Assembly: GCF_030816935.1 (NCBI RefSeq)
Contig: NZ_JAUSYO010000001.1
Span: 992,001-1,056,000, forward strand
DNA: 64,000 bases
Reading direction: 5' to 3'
DNA from: Arthrobacter sp. B3I9
GTDB lineage: Bacteria > Actinomycetota > Actinomycetes > Actinomycetales > Micrococcaceae
In this document: positions 1-8,663 of the stretch, piece by piece
Position numbering within the stretch: position 1 is the stretch's first letter
Layout: every line of letters starts with the position of its first letter
Translations under genes and position numbers: made by a program
The notes under the pieces: model-generated
What the model was told of the DNA's origin: nothing
Databases searched by the model: none
What the model saw: the letters and a program-made list of their open reading frames with translations, nothing else

Positions 1-433
1 TCTTCACCTCTTCGGTCAGCTGGGCATAGGTGTAGGTCCGGGTGTCACCCGGTTCACCCTCGAAGTAAATCGCCACCCTGTCCCCGTGCCCGTTCTCCAC
101 ATGGCGGTCCAGTGCGTTGTACGCGGCGTTGATTTCACCGCCGACGAACCATTTCGCGAACGGAGGGTTGGTCCAGTCGAGTGTTTCGGTGAAGTCTTTG
201 TCCCAGCTGAGGAGGTCGCGGGCCTGCTTGGCCCAGAAGGCGGGGCGGTCTGCGTCAGCCTCCGCGTAGTCGGCAGCGGTGACCACGGCGTTGCGGGCGA
301 ACTCCTCCGAGGGCGCAAATTTGCGGTTCTCGTGCGACAGGTTTTCAAACGCGTCACCCTGCTGGGGCGTGCTGGCCGAAGCCGTGCTGCCGGAGGCCTG
401 GGTGGTCGTGGCGTCGGGGGTCTGCTGAGACAT
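1..433 (-). CDS. acs: Acetyl-CoA synthetase, N-terminal part (cut by window edge)
   Basis: AMP-forming acetate-CoA ligase, which activates acetate to acetyl-CoA in the cytoplasm. Only the first 144 residues lie in the window. After a Ser/Thr/Gln-rich head (MSQQTPDATTT) comes the typical Acs N-terminal domain: FWAKQA, LLSWDKDF, NPPFAKWFVGGE, LDRHVE and GDRVAIYFEGEPGD. The ATG is preceded by a well-placed GAGG. The catalytic core lies outside, so activity cannot be judged. It is divergent from the membrane protein gene at 801, and the shared upstream region holds a CRP-like inverted repeat. Family assignment is secure. Confidence 0.93.
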   Translation of the reverse strand, partial: MSQQTPDATTTQASGSTASASTPQQGDAFENLSHENRKFAPSEEFARNAVVTAADYAEADADRPAFWAKQARDLLSWDKDFTETLDWTNPPFAKWFVGGEINAAYNALDRHVENGHGDRVAIYFEGEPGDTRTYTYAQLTEEVK

Positions 434-800
434 GGTGAACCTCATCATTCATCGATCCGTGCTGCGCGGGGCGTCCGGTTCTCCTCCGCGCCGGGCCGCC
501 AGGGGCGACGTCGGACGGCGGGTCGATCACGGGCGTTCCGCTAGAACTGTTCCGCAACAAACACTAATACCTAGTGCGCCATATGGTGTGCCCAGTCACA
601 CCGGGAGCCGTAAACGGTGTTTGTTGAGCGCCGAATGGCACCGCTCCGCACGGCTTGTCAGCTAGTGATCACCCGGCCACTTGGCTAGGCTGGGAAGGAG
701 TTGCGACATCCGATGGGGGCGCCAGGGCCGCCCGCGGACCCAGGTCCGTCTGCCGTTCCGCGGCGCCGTCCAGGGTTGCGCCATGCTAAGGAGAACAAGA
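434..800. promoter_or_regulatory. Divergent intergenic region with two inverted repeats, one CRP/GlxR-like
   Basis: This 367-base gap separates acs (leftward) from a membrane protein gene (rightward). No convincing gene is seen in it. Two dyads stand out: CACTA-N5-TAGTG at 562-576 and GGTGTG-N6-CACACC at 585-602. The second fits the TGTG-N6-CACA core of CRP/GlxR operators, and acetate genes are common targets of that family. The link to acs is inferred. Neither dyad can be placed against a confident -10/-35 pair. Confidence 0.45.
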
Positions 801-2171
801 ATGAACGAGCAAGATAACGGGCAGCTCCACGCGCCTTCCGACGGCGGTTCAGGACCCGCCCGTCCTGCCGGCTTCGGGGACGCTCCCCGTTTCACGGCGG
901 ACAAGGCAAAGGGAAAGCCGGGCATGAGGAACGAGGCAGTCCTTGGTCCGTTCACCGTCCGGGATCTGACCGTTTTCGGCTCCACGCTGATTCTGTTCAT
1001 CGCCTCGCTGATTCCGATGTTTGCCATCCGCTACAACCTGTGGAACCTGGGGAGTCTGTTCTTTCTGGGCCTTGGCATCCTGCTGCCGTTGATTGTCTGC
1101 GCCCTGTTCGTCGCACGCCGCCTCAGCCCCGGAACGAAGATGCGGATCGGCTCGTTGTCCGTGGACCAGTTCGCCTCCGTGGTGGCGTCCTTCGCCGTCG
1201 CGTTCTTCTTCCTCGCCGTGGCGGTTGCTTATGTGCCCAGCATGCTCCTGGCCCTCGTAGGTGCACTGGGACTCTTTGCAGGAACCGTCCTCGCCCGCTT
1301 TGTCCCGTACCTCGCCGGGGACTTCCTGGACCGCGCGGAAACCCCTGCGCATGTGGCCGCCCGCGACGCGGCGGCGCCGGTCCGCAAGCCCCGCACTCCT
1401 AAGGCTCCGGCCGAGGCGAAGGAAGCGAAGGACCAGGGACGCGGTAAGGAGACCGTTTCGGGCTGGGCTAAGCGGATACGCCCGGGCGGTCCGGCGGCAA
1501 CGCCTGCCCCGGCCGAGCGCGACGCCGAGCCGCGCGACGCCGAACCGCGCGTCCCAGCTTCGGACGACGCCGTTCGCGGCACCGCCGCTGGCGGTTCCGG
1601 GGGAGCCACCGCTGTAGCGGCCGGCTCTCCGGAGCCCGCGGCTTCGCAGACCCCGCCGGCGCAGGCCGAGGCGGCACCCCACGCCGTTCCCTCCTCGGGG
1701 CACGGCGCCACGGCAACGGGCGCCCCGGCCACGCAGCTTTCCGGCGTGGTTCCGGCCGCCACGGCCTCCTCGACGACGGCCCCGGCCGCAGCTGCCACGA
1801 CGCCGGCCGCCGCAGAGCGCGCCACAGCGGCTGCCGAAGAGACCCGCGCGGCGGAGGTGCCGCCAGCTGCAAGCACCAGCGCGCCGACTACCGTCAACCC
1901 CCAGGTGCGCGCCCAGGAGCCGATCGGTGCAACCGTCGATCCGGCGCAGCGCACAGCATCGAACCAGCCCCGGACGGTACAGGAGGCCTTCTGGTTCGCC
2001 GTCGCCCAGCCCCGCACGGCTGTCGACGAAGTCACCGGTGTTCCTGCGTTCGTCATCGAACCCGGCGCCTGGGTCCTGGCCTTGGAAGACCGGGGCAGCG
2101 AATTCGTGGTGCAGCACACCGACGGCCGGGTCGGCGTGCTCCGGGACCTCAGCAATATCGAACGCGGTTAG
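801..2171 (+). CDS. Conserved membrane protein with Ala/Pro-rich cytoplasmic region
   Basis: Function not recognised; 456 residues. The ATG at 801 follows AAGGAG at 6-7 bases. Residues about 50-175 hold four hydrophobic segments ([70 protein letters not shown]). Then follow about 200 residues of Ala/Pro/Glu-rich low-complexity sequence and a compact end of about 60 residues ([16 protein letters not shown] ... NIERG) that looks folded. The layout, membrane anchor plus long linker plus small tail, suggests a scaffold or sensor, but no named domain is visible. nth starts 11 bases downstream, so they may be co-transcribed. Confidence 0.8.
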   Translation: MNEQDNGQLHAPSDGGSGPARPAGFGDAPRFTADKAKGKPGMRNEAVLGPFTVRDLTVFGSTLILFIASLIPMFAIRYNLWNLGSLFFLGLGILLPLIVCALFVARRLSPGTKMRIGSLSVDQFASVVASFAVAFFFLAVAVAYVPSMLLALVGALGLFAGTVLARFVPYLAGDFLDRAETPAHVAARDAAAPVRKPRTPKAPAEAKEAKDQGRGKETVSGWAKRIRPGGPAATPAPAERDAEPRDAEPRVPASDDAVRGTAAGGSGGATAVAAGSPEPAASQTPPAQAEAAPHAVPSSGHGATATGAPATQLSGVVPAATASSTTAPAAAATTPAAAERATAAAEETRAAEVPPAASTSAPTTVNPQVRAQEPIGATVDPAQRTASNQPRTVQEAFWFAVAQPRTAVDEVTGVPAFVIEPGAWVLALEDRGSEFVVQHTDGRVGVLRDLSNIERG

Positions 2172-2181
2172 CAGGACGCCG

Positions 2182-3066
2182 GTGGCCACCGCGGAAGAAT
2201 CAGCGCCAGGCAGTCCCGGGCAGGTTAGCCCTCGACAGGCCGGCTCCCGGCAGTCCAGCCCCCGGCCCGCCGGGCTGAAGGCTGCCGGCGAGTCCCTGCT
2301 GGGACTCAAGCGGCGCGCCCGCCGGATCAACCGGGCGCTGGCGGAGCAGTATCCGTACGCGCACGCTGAACTGGATTTCCGCAATCCCTTCGAACTTGTG
2401 GTGGCGACCGTACTCTCGGCGCAGACCACGGACGTGCTGGTTAACCAGATCACCCAACTGCTGTTCGCCCGTTACCCGGACGCGCGGAGCCTGGCCGAGG
2501 CGGATCAGGCTGAGCTGGAGGCCATCATCAAGCCCACAGGGTTCTTCCGGGCGAAGGCCCGGAGCCTGCTGGCGCTGAGCAACCGGCTGGTGGATGAGTA
2601 CGACGGCGAGGTGCCCGGACGCCTGGAAGACCTGGTGACGCTGCCCGGCGTCGGGCGGAAAACCGCCAACGTCGTCCTCGGTAACGCGTTCGGCGTCCCC
2701 GGCATCACTGTTGACACCCACTTCGGCCGGCTGGCGAGGCGGTTCGGCTGGACGGACTCAGATGATCCCGTCAAGATCGAGTTCGACGTCGCTGAACTGT
2801 TCGAACCGAAGGATTGGACCATGCTGTCGCACCGGGTCGTGTTCCATGGCCGACGGGTCTGCCATTCCCGGAAACCGGCCTGCGGGGCCTGCCCGGTGGC
2901 CAACTGGTGTCCCAGCTACGGGATGGGGGAGACGGATCCGGAGAAGGCGAAGAAGCTGCTGAAGTACGAGCTGGCGCCGGGCCAGGAGGAGCTGCTCGCG
3001 AAGCTTCTCGCCGAGACCCACCGGGCCGCGGAAATCCGGATGGACTCGCAGAGGAAGCCTCGGTGA
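2182..3066 (+). CDS. nth: Endonuclease III (DNA glycosylase/AP lyase)
   Basis: Base-excision repair enzyme that removes oxidised pyrimidines and cuts the abasic site. The helix-hairpin-helix LPGVGRKTA carries the catalytic Lys (residue 160), and VDTH carries the catalytic Asp (residue 178), 18 residues apart as in E. coli Nth. Four cysteines (227, 234, 237, 243) have the C-X6-C-X2-C-X5-C spacing of the 4Fe-4S cluster. The GTG start has only a weak ribosome site and adds about 45 Pro/Ser/Gln-rich residues before the usual fold. The stop overlaps the NUDIX start as GTGA, implying translational coupling. Confidence 0.96.
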   Translation: MATAEESAPGSPGQVSPRQAGSRQSSPRPAGLKAAGESLLGLKRRARRINRALAEQYPYAHAELDFRNPFELVVATVLSAQTTDVLVNQITQLLFARYPDARSLAEADQAELEAIIKPTGFFRAKARSLLALSNRLVDEYDGEVPGRLEDLVTLPGVGRKTANVVLGNAFGVPGITVDTHFGRLARRFGWTDSDDPVKIEFDVAELFEPKDWTMLSHRVVFHGRRVCHSRKPACGACPVANWCPSYGMGETDPEKAKKLLKYELAPGQEELLAKLLAETHRAAEIRMDSQRKPR

Positions 3067-3743
3067 CGGCCCGCAAGGACCTCATCGATCTGGCGGCAGC
3101 GGTCGCGGCGGGAACGGCCCCCGCGCCGGATCCGCGCTGGCGTGAACTGACAGTGGAGCCGGGAGAGCGGGTCCGCCGCGCCGCCGTACTGATGCTGTTC
3201 GGGTCCCTCGACGACGTCCCCGCGGCCTCCGGCAGGTTATTCGCCCCTGCAGACCTGGACGTCCTGCTGCTGCAGCGCGCCCAGACTCTGGACGACCATC
3301 CGGGGCAGGTCGCCTTCCCCGGCGGCGGCATCGAGCCCGGCGAATCGGCCGTTGATGCAGCGCTGCGGGAAGCCCAGGAGGAAACCGGGCTTGACCCGGC
3401 CGGGGTCGAGGTGATCGGAGTCATGCCCGAGCTGGCGTTGCCCCGCGGCAACTTCCTGGTGACGCCCGTCCTGGCCTGGTGGGCCTCGCAATCACCCGTG
3501 CGGGTAGTGGACTACGGCGAGTCCTCACAGGTCTTCCGGGTTCCGGTCCGCGACCTGCTGGACCCGGTCAACCGGGTGATGGCAACCGTGAGCCGGGCGG
3601 GCCAGACTTTCCAAAGCCCGGCGTTCACCGTCAACGGAGTAGTGGTGTGGGGCTTCACCGGAATGATCCTGAACCAGCTGTTCGAGCAACTCGGCTGGGC
3701 CGTTCCCTGGGACCGGACGCGGCTCTACGGCATCGACGTCTAA
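3063..3743 (+). CDS. NUDIX hydrolase, CoA pyrophosphatase-like
   Basis: Predicted cytoplasmic hydrolase of nucleoside diphosphate-linked substrates, 226 residues. The Nudix box is complete (GGGIEPGE ... REAQEETGL). The preceding [11 protein letters not shown] matches the UPF0035/NudL type that splits CoA into 3',5'-ADP and phosphopantetheine. The GTG overlaps the nth stop by four bases, so the pair is translationally coupled; nth plus this NUDIX gene is a recurrent actinobacterial pairing. The exact substrate is inferred from the family, not shown here. Confidence 0.88.
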   Translation: MTARKDLIDLAAAVAAGTAPAPDPRWRELTVEPGERVRRAAVLMLFGSLDDVPAASGRLFAPADLDVLLLQRAQTLDDHPGQVAFPGGGIEPGESAVDAALREAQEETGLDPAGVEVIGVMPELALPRGNFLVTPVLAWWASQSPVRVVDYGESSQVFRVPVRDLLDPVNRVMATVSRAGQTFQSPAFTVNGVVVWGFTGMILNQLFEQLGWAVPWDRTRLYGIDV

Positions 3744-3871
3744 GGCCCCAAGTTCGCTGGGCCGCACTTCCGCTGGAACCGCTACGTGCGGCGGTCCGCT
3801 ACCCCCGGGGCCGCACGTCCGCGGGCCCGCTGCGTGCGGCCGCCGGGTGCGGTTGCCCGGCGGGTGCCGCT

Positions 3872-4135
3872 CTAGCGAGACGTCCGTCGCGGGCCGGTGC
3901 GGGCGGAACCCGGCCGGCGCGCGGGCTCGCGGCCACCCGCCGGAGTCTTCCGTGGCCGGGACTTGTCGACGACCAGCCCGGTGGCGGCGTTCTCGCGAAC
4001 AGCATTGATACCTGCTGCAGCCGCCTTGATGGTGTTGAACAGTGGCGAAACGGCGACAACCGTTCCATCCGGTGCGGTCAGCTTGAAGAAGTACGAATCT
4101 TCTCCAGCTTCGGCGATTTCAAAAGTGCCAGCCAA
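3872..4135 (-). CDS. DUF1508/YegP-family small protein
   Basis: Small protein of unknown role, about 87 residues. The core AGTFEIAEAGEDSYFFKL, TAPDGTVVAVS and IKAAAAGINAVRENA is one DUF1508 (YegP) repeat. A basic Arg/Pro tail of about 30 residues (RPRKTPAGG ... GPRRTSR) follows, which could bind nucleic acid. The start is a choice: TTG at 4135 gives the usual start just before AGTFEI and has GGAAGG upstream. An ATG at 4171 would add 12 residues not typical of the family. It lies between convergent and codirectional neighbours with no obvious operon. Confidence 0.72.
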   Translation of the reverse strand: MAGTFEIAEAGEDSYFFKLTAPDGTVVAVSPLFNTIKAAAAGINAVRENAATGLVVDKSRPRKTPAGGREPARRPGSARTGPRRTSR

Positions 4136-4274
4136 AATATGCTGCCTTCCCAAAAACATGCGTCGTTGCATCGGCCGGAACCGTAGGAATGGTCCCGGCC
4201 TTTCGAGCCTAACCGGGCCGATGGACCGGGCACAACGCTACCGACGGGTACGTTACGGCATGCCCTCCGGTTGA

Positions 4275-6032
4275 TCATTTTGCTTTGTCATAGGAGTCCA
4301 CCACGGCCACGCTGACCGGGAATTCAACCGGGATCGTGCCGAAAAGCAGTTCCTTGGCAGCGTTCGCCGCCTCTTCGATGGCCAGGATGCAGTCCTCCAC
4401 CGTTTCCTCCGGGCAGTGCACCATGACTTCATCGTGCAGGAAGAACACCAGCTCCACGGCGGGTCCGCCGGCTGCCCGCATAGTCCGCAGCCGGCGTCGT
4501 AATTCCGCCAGCCAGCATGCCGCCCAGTCGGCAGCCGAACCCTGCACCACGAAATTCCGGGTGAACCGCCCCCGCGACCGGGCCAGGGAATCGGCGCGGC
4601 GCTGTTCCTCGGCGGTGGCGGAATGCTGGCTCCGCAGCCAGCCCTCCGACGGCGGCGGGCTGCTGCGGCCCAACCGCGTAGTCACAGTTCTCCCGGCCTC
4701 GCCCTCCCGCGCCGCGTGCTCCACGAAGCCGACAGCCTGCGGATAGGCGCGGGCAAGCTGGGGCATCAGGCGGCCGGACTCGCCGGTGGTGGCTCCGTAA
4801 ATGGCTCCGAGGAGCGCTGCCTTGGCCTTGGCCCGGTCACCGCCGAACCCCTGGGCAGCGATGCCGGCATAGAGGTCTTTATCCCGTGCAGCCTCGGCCA
4901 TTTTGGAATCCTGGGCGAGCGCCACCAACACTCGGGGTTCGAGCTGGGACGCGTCCGCGACGATCAGCTTGTAACCCGGGTCGGCGTGCACGGCTCCGCG
5001 GATCTGGCGGGGGATCTGCAGCGCCCCGCCGCCGCGGGAGGCCCAGCGGCCCGACACCACTCCGCCGACGACGTACTCCGGCCGGAACCGCCCGTTCGAG
5101 ACCCAGGCGTCCAGCCATGTCCAGCCGTTGGCCGCATGGAGCCGGGACAGCTTCTTGTAAGCCAGGAGAGGACCGATTGCAGGGTGCGTCGCCTGCTTCA
5201 GCTCCCATTGCCGGGTGGTCTTCACCTCGATCCCGTTGCGGTGCAGGGCGCGCATCAGCTCTTGTGGCGAATCAGGGTTGAGCGCAGGGGAGTGGAGGAG
5301 CTCGCGGAGCTCGGCGGTGAGGGCCTCAAGTTTGGCCGGACGCTGGCCCTGCGGCGGGCGGGGACCCAGGTGGTCGGCGAGAATCTGCTCGTGCAGCTCC
5401 TCCCGCCACGGGACCCCAGCGTGCTGCATTTCCGCCGCAACCATGGCAGCGGCGGACTCGGCCGCAAGGAGCAGCTGCAGCCGCTGCCTGCGGTTGTCTG
5501 CCTGGCCGCCTCCCGCGTGGCTGCCTCCCGCGTGGCTGCCTCCCGTCTGGCTGCCGCCCGCGTGGCTCAGGGCGTCCTGCTGGGCGGCGAACTCTTCGCG
5601 CAGCTCCTCCGGGCCGCGGCCCGTCGCCTGCTGAACTACCAGATGGTCGAACAGCGCTCCCTGCTCGGCAGGCGGAGGAAGCGGCTGAAGCGCCCGCGGC
5701 GGCTGCTGCTGATCATCGTCCAGGGTCAACTTCTCGGCGTTTCTGGCGTACGAGGTGCCCGCGGTGAATTCGGAGTGGGCCAGGATCGCTCCGCACAGCG
5801 AGAGGTCGTAGCAACGTTCCAACTCCACCCCGGCGGCCAGCAACGCGGGATACCAGTCCTGCGTGCGGTGCCAGATCCAGCGCGGCCGCCGCTTCTCGAG
5901 CTGGAGCACGACGCCGGCCAGCTCAGCGGTGCTAACCACTCTCGGTTCAGGGGTGGCGGGGTGCGGGGCGCCCCGGGAAGTGAGTTCCTGAAGGGCTGCG
6001 CCGTCGGGGTGGGCGGCGAGCAGCAGATACAT
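4275..6032 (-). CDS. Stand-alone family A DNA polymerase-like protein (bifunctional 3'-5' exonuclease/polymerase family)
   Basis: 585 residues, related to the exonuclease-like plus polymerase portion of Pol I, with no 5' nuclease domain. Polymerase motifs are present: motif A VADASQLEPR, motif B around RAKAKAALLGAIYG, motif C FFLHDEVMVH. The metal-binding Asp of motif A and HDE of motif C are kept. The N-terminal third is diverged, and exonuclease carboxylates are not obvious. A Gly/Ser/His linker near residues 156-175 comes from 15-bp DNA repeats. Such proteins accompany PolA in many Actinobacteria; role unproven, perhaps repair synthesis. Start chosen at MYLLLAAHPDG; its ribosome site is weak. 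Confidence 0.85.
   Translation of the reverse strand: MYLLLAAHPDGAALQELTSRGAPHPATPEPRVVSTAELAGVVLQLEKRRPRWIWHRTQDWYPALLAAGVELERCYDLSLCGAILAHSEFTAGTSYARNAEKLTLDDDQQQPPRALQPLPPPAEQGALFDHLVVQQATGRGPEELREEFAAQQDALSHAGGSQTGGSHAGGSHAGGGQADNRRQRLQLLLAAESAAAMVAAEMQHAGVPWREELHEQILADHLGPRPPQGQRPAKLEALTAELRELLHSPALNPDSPQELMRALHRNGIEVKTTRQWELKQATHPAIGPLLAYKKLSRLHAANGWTWLDAWVSNGRFRPEYVVGGVVSGRWASRGGGALQIPRQIRGAVHADPGYKLIVADASQLEPRVLVALAQDSKMAEAARDKDLYAGIAAQGFGGDRAKAKAALLGAIYGATTGESGRLMPQLARAYPQAVGFVEHAAREGEAGRTVTTRLGRSSPPPSEGWLRSQHSATAEEQRRADSLARSRGRFTRNFVVQGSAADWAACWLAELRRRLRTMRAAGGPAVELVFFLHDEVMVHCPEETVEDCILAIEEAANAAKELLFGTIPVEFPVSVAVVDSYDKAK
5505..5564. repeat. Four tandem 15-bp units inside the polymerase-like gene
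   Basis: Four near-identical 15-base units (GCTGCCTCCCGCGTG type) in frame. They encode a Gly/Ser/His linker between the N-terminal domain and the polymerase core. The units differ at only one to three bases, suggesting recent slippage. Confidence 0.85.
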
Positions 6033-6124
6033 AGGCTCAATTCTGCCCTGCCTGACGGTGCGGCTTGTCCACATAGCGCGGGGGCCGGCTTACCGTCCTG
6101 CCCGCCCGAGGGGAGAGTGGCGGT

Positions 6125-7246
6125 ATGAGCCGCCACCAGCTATTGAACAGCGACATTCCGCCAGGCCGCGCAGCCGACTCCCGAGACGTCGCCTGGCTGC
6201 CGGACACGTCGGCCGGGACGCTGCTGGTAACAGGAAACGATCTTCTCCGCGGTGAAGTGGAGCGCATCGTGGCCGCGGCCGGCGGCGCACTGAGGACCGT
6301 GCCTGACGTGCTGGCGGCAGCTCCATTCTGGGACGCCGCTGCGGTGGTACTCGTGGGCAGCGACATCAACACGCTACTGCCCCGGCGCCGGGCGCCGGGC
6401 GTTCTGGTTGGGCTGGCCGGTGACGGGGACAGGCTCTGGCAGCTGGCAGCTGCGATGGGGGCAGAACGTGTCGCCGTGCTGCCACAAGCCTCGGCCTGGC
6501 TTGCCGCGCACCTCAGCCGGTCCCGCTCACCCGCCGCCGGCGGCCTGGTCCTCGGCATCACCGGAGGCTGCGGCGGGGCTGGAGCTACCACGGCAGCCAT
6601 CTGGCTGGCCCAGGCCGCTGCCCGGAACGGCGCACGGGTCCTTCTGGTGGACGGAGATCCCCGGGGCGGTGGCCTTGAACTTGCTTTGGCCGCCGAGGAC
6701 GCCCCGGGCCTCCGCTGGCCTGATCTCGCCGGTGCCAGCGGCAGCATTGATCCGGGCCAGTTGATTGAGTCCCTGCCGGGCGTCGGCGGATTTTCCTTCC
6801 TGTCCTGGCCGGGCAGGCGGGAAGGGGCGGCGGTCGTGGAACCGTCCACCGTGTCCATCGTCCTGGATGCCGCCCGGCGGGGCTACCAACTGGCGATTCT
6901 GGACATCGGACGCGGAGGGGAGGCGTTCCGGGCCTTCGCCTGGGACTGCGACCGGATTGTCCTTATCGTTCCCGCCCAACTGCGCGCAGCTGTGGCCGCA
7001 GCACGGCTGCTGCACGATCTCCCTCCCGTGGAAACCTCCCTCGTCGTCCGTGGCAAGCCGGGTTCGATGCTGGATGGAGAGCTGATCGCGGAGTCAGTCG
7101 GAGTTCCCCTGTCCGGGGTGATGCCCGAGGTCCGGGGTACCGCCGCGGCTACTGACCTGGGACGGCTCCTGAACGCCGGGCAGCAACGTATCGTCCGCCG
7201 CTTCGCCGCCGCAGTACTCGAGCAGAGCGTCGGGGATCCCCGGTGA
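6125..7246 (+). CDS. ssd: Ssd/CpaE-like septum-site ATPase of the tad locus
   Basis: MinD/ParA-type protein of 373 residues, the actinobacterial Ssd (Rv3660c-like) family placed first in tad operons and thought to localise or control the pilus machine. N-terminal receiver-like region to about residue 130. The deviant P-loop near residues 147-158 reads GGCGGAGATTAA, so the invariant P-loop lysine is missing, as is usual in this family. LLVDGDPRGGG is the Walker A'/switch region. ATG has GGGAGAG upstream. The stop lies in the first copy of an 83-bp duplication and overlaps a minicistron start (GTGA). Confidence 0.88.
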   Translation: MSRHQLLNSDIPPGRAADSRDVAWLPDTSAGTLLVTGNDLLRGEVERIVAAAGGALRTVPDVLAAAPFWDAAAVVLVGSDINTLLPRRRAPGVLVGLAGDGDRLWQLAAAMGAERVAVLPQASAWLAAHLSRSRSPAAGGLVLGITGGCGGAGATTAAIWLAQAAARNGARVLLVDGDPRGGGLELALAAEDAPGLRWPDLAGASGSIDPGQLIESLPGVGGFSFLSWPGRREGAAVVEPSTVSIVLDAARRGYQLAILDIGRGGEAFRAFAWDCDRIVLIVPAQLRAAVAAARLLHDLPPVETSLVVRGKPGSMLDGELIAESVGVPLSGVMPEVRGTAAATDLGRLLNAGQQRIVRRFAAAVLEQSVGDPR

Positions 7247-7347
7247 GCGCGCACCCAGCGGCGGAGCAACGTATCGTCCGCCGCTTCGCCGCCGCAGGGC
7301 TCGAGCAGAGCGTCGGGGACTTCCGGTGAGCGCGCACGCAGCGGCGG
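7182..7347. repeat. 83-bp tandem duplication across the ssd/tadA junction
   Basis: Copy 1 is 7182-7264 and copy 2 is 7265-7347; they differ at only a few positions. The unit carries the end of ssd, the GTGA stop/start overlap and the first codons of tadA. Because 83 is not a multiple of three, both junctions are kept intact and a small extra frame arises between them. Confidence 0.93.
7243..7329 (+). CDS. Minicistron made by the ssd/tadA junction duplication (28 aa)
   Basis: GTG at 7243 overlaps the ssd stop (GTGA), and its TGA at 7327-7329 overlaps the tadA GTG at 7326 the same way. The peptide starts like TadA (MSAHPAAEQ) and ends like Ssd (AAGLEQSVGDFR), so it is a chimera of the two gene ends. 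It probably has no function of its own. It may act as a translational relay that carries ribosomes from ssd to tadA. Frame, start and stop are read directly; translation is inferred. Confidence 0.55.
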   Translation: MSAHPAAEQRIVRRFAAAGLEQSVGDFR

Positions 7348-8663
7348 GTCCTCCGGATGCCGGTGCGGACAGCAGGCACCGCCTGGGGCGCCGGGCGGGG
7401 GCACCCGGCCCCACAGATGAACGGTTGCTGCAGACCGTGCGGGAATCTGTTCTGTCCGAAGCCGGGCCGGTTACTGCGTCCCGGGTGGCCGCGGCGGTGC
7501 AGGCCACCGGGCGCGTGCTCGGCACTGCGGGAGCACTGGCGGCCGTGGACAGCATCAGCGCGGAACTCACCGGGCTGGGTCCGTTGCAGGCACTGGCGGC
7601 GGACCCGGCCGTGACGGACATCTTCGTCAACGGTCCGGACTCGGTCTGGCTTGACCGTGGCAACGGCCTAGAAAAGGTTTCCGTGTACTTCTCCGGGGAA
7701 CCTCAGGTCCGGGCGCTTGCCGCACGGCTCGTGGCGGCAGGCGGGCGGCGCCTCGATGACGGGTCTCCGTGCGCAGACGTCCGGCTCGGAGGCTACCGGG
7801 TCCATGCAGTCCTGCCGCCGATCTCCACGGCTGGCACGCTGCTCAGCGTGAGAATCCGCCGGGAGAGGGTGTTTACGATGCCGGAGCTGCGCAGACATGG
7901 CATGTTCGGCGCCCTTGTCCAGACGGTGCTCGAACGCATTATCGAGCGCCGGTTGGGTTTTTTGATCAGCGGCGCCACCGGTTCCGGCAAGACAACGCTG
8001 CTCGCCACGCTTCTCGGCTCCTGCCATGCCGCGGAACGGCTCGTTCTGATAGAGGATGCCTCCGAACTCAACCCAGTGCACCCGCACGTCGTGGCGCTGG
8101 AGGCCCGGCACGGAAACCTTGAGGAAAGCGGTGTCGTCGACCTCGGCGAGCTGGTTCGTCAGGCGCTGAGAATGCGGCCGGACAGGCTGGTCGTGGGCGA
8201 ATGCCGGGGCGCGGAGGTCCGCGAACTCCTGACAGCGATGAACACCGGCCACACCGGTGGCGGCGGAACCATCCACGCGAACACCGCGGCCGCCGTGCCA
8301 GCACGCCTGATCGCGCTGGGGGCGCTGGCCGGCATGGGTCAAGAGGCCGTGCGCCTGCAGGTCGCAAGCGCACTGGAAGTCGTCATCCATGTGAGCCGAA
8401 CCCGTAACCGGCGGTACGTCTCGTCAATCGGCGTTCTCGAGGAACTCGAAACGGGCCTCGCGGTCAGCATTGCCCTCGAAGTCGCGGAAGCCGCAGGCAC
8501 CAGCGAGGCCGGCGAGGTCGCCGGGGTCGCCCAGATCGCCGGGGTCGCCCAGATCGCCGGGGGCGGGGACGGCCACGGTCTCGTCGTCCGGCGCGGGCCG
8601 GGCTGGCCCAAGCTCGCGGACCGTCTGGGCCTCGACCCCTCAGTTGTCGGGGTGCAAACGTGA
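7326..8663 (+). CDS. tadA: TadA/CpaF secretion ATPase
   Basis: Hexameric ATPase that powers Flp-type pilus assembly at the inner face of the membrane; 445 residues. Walker A GATGSGKT at residues 216-223, Asp-box RLVLIEDASEL, Walker B-like RPDRLVVGECRGAE, and GHTGGGGTIHAN. N-terminal ITDIFVNGPD and WLDRG match the CpaF N-domain. The last 80 residues are a low-complexity extension containing two 18-bp repeats (GVAQIA) at 8520-8555. The GTG start is in copy 2 of the duplication; tadB overlaps by four bases. Confidence 0.95.
   Translation: MSAHAAAGPPDAGADSRHRLGRRAGAPGPTDERLLQTVRESVLSEAGPVTASRVAAAVQATGRVLGTAGALAAVDSISAELTGLGPLQALAADPAVTDIFVNGPDSVWLDRGNGLEKVSVYFSGEPQVRALAARLVAAGGRRLDDGSPCADVRLGGYRVHAVLPPISTAGTLLSVRIRRERVFTMPELRRHGMFGALVQTVLERIIERRLGFLISGATGSGKTTLLATLLGSCHAAERLVLIEDASELNPVHPHVVALEARHGNLEESGVVDLGELVRQALRMRPDRLVVGECRGAEVRELLTAMNTGHTGGGGTIHANTAAAVPARLIALGALAGMGQEAVRLQVASALEVVIHVSRTRNRRYVSSIGVLEELETGLAVSIALEVAEAAGTSEAGEVAGVAQIAGVAQIAGGGDGHGLVVRRGPGWPKLADRLGLDPSVVGVQT

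Noticed and set aside
849..2453. A 534-codon antisense frame opposite the Ala/Pro-rich membrane protein
   Set aside because: Arises from GC-rich codon bias on the other strand; Gly/Arg-rich nonsense with no recognisable domain. The same holds for similar long antisense frames over topA, polA-like, lldD and menE.
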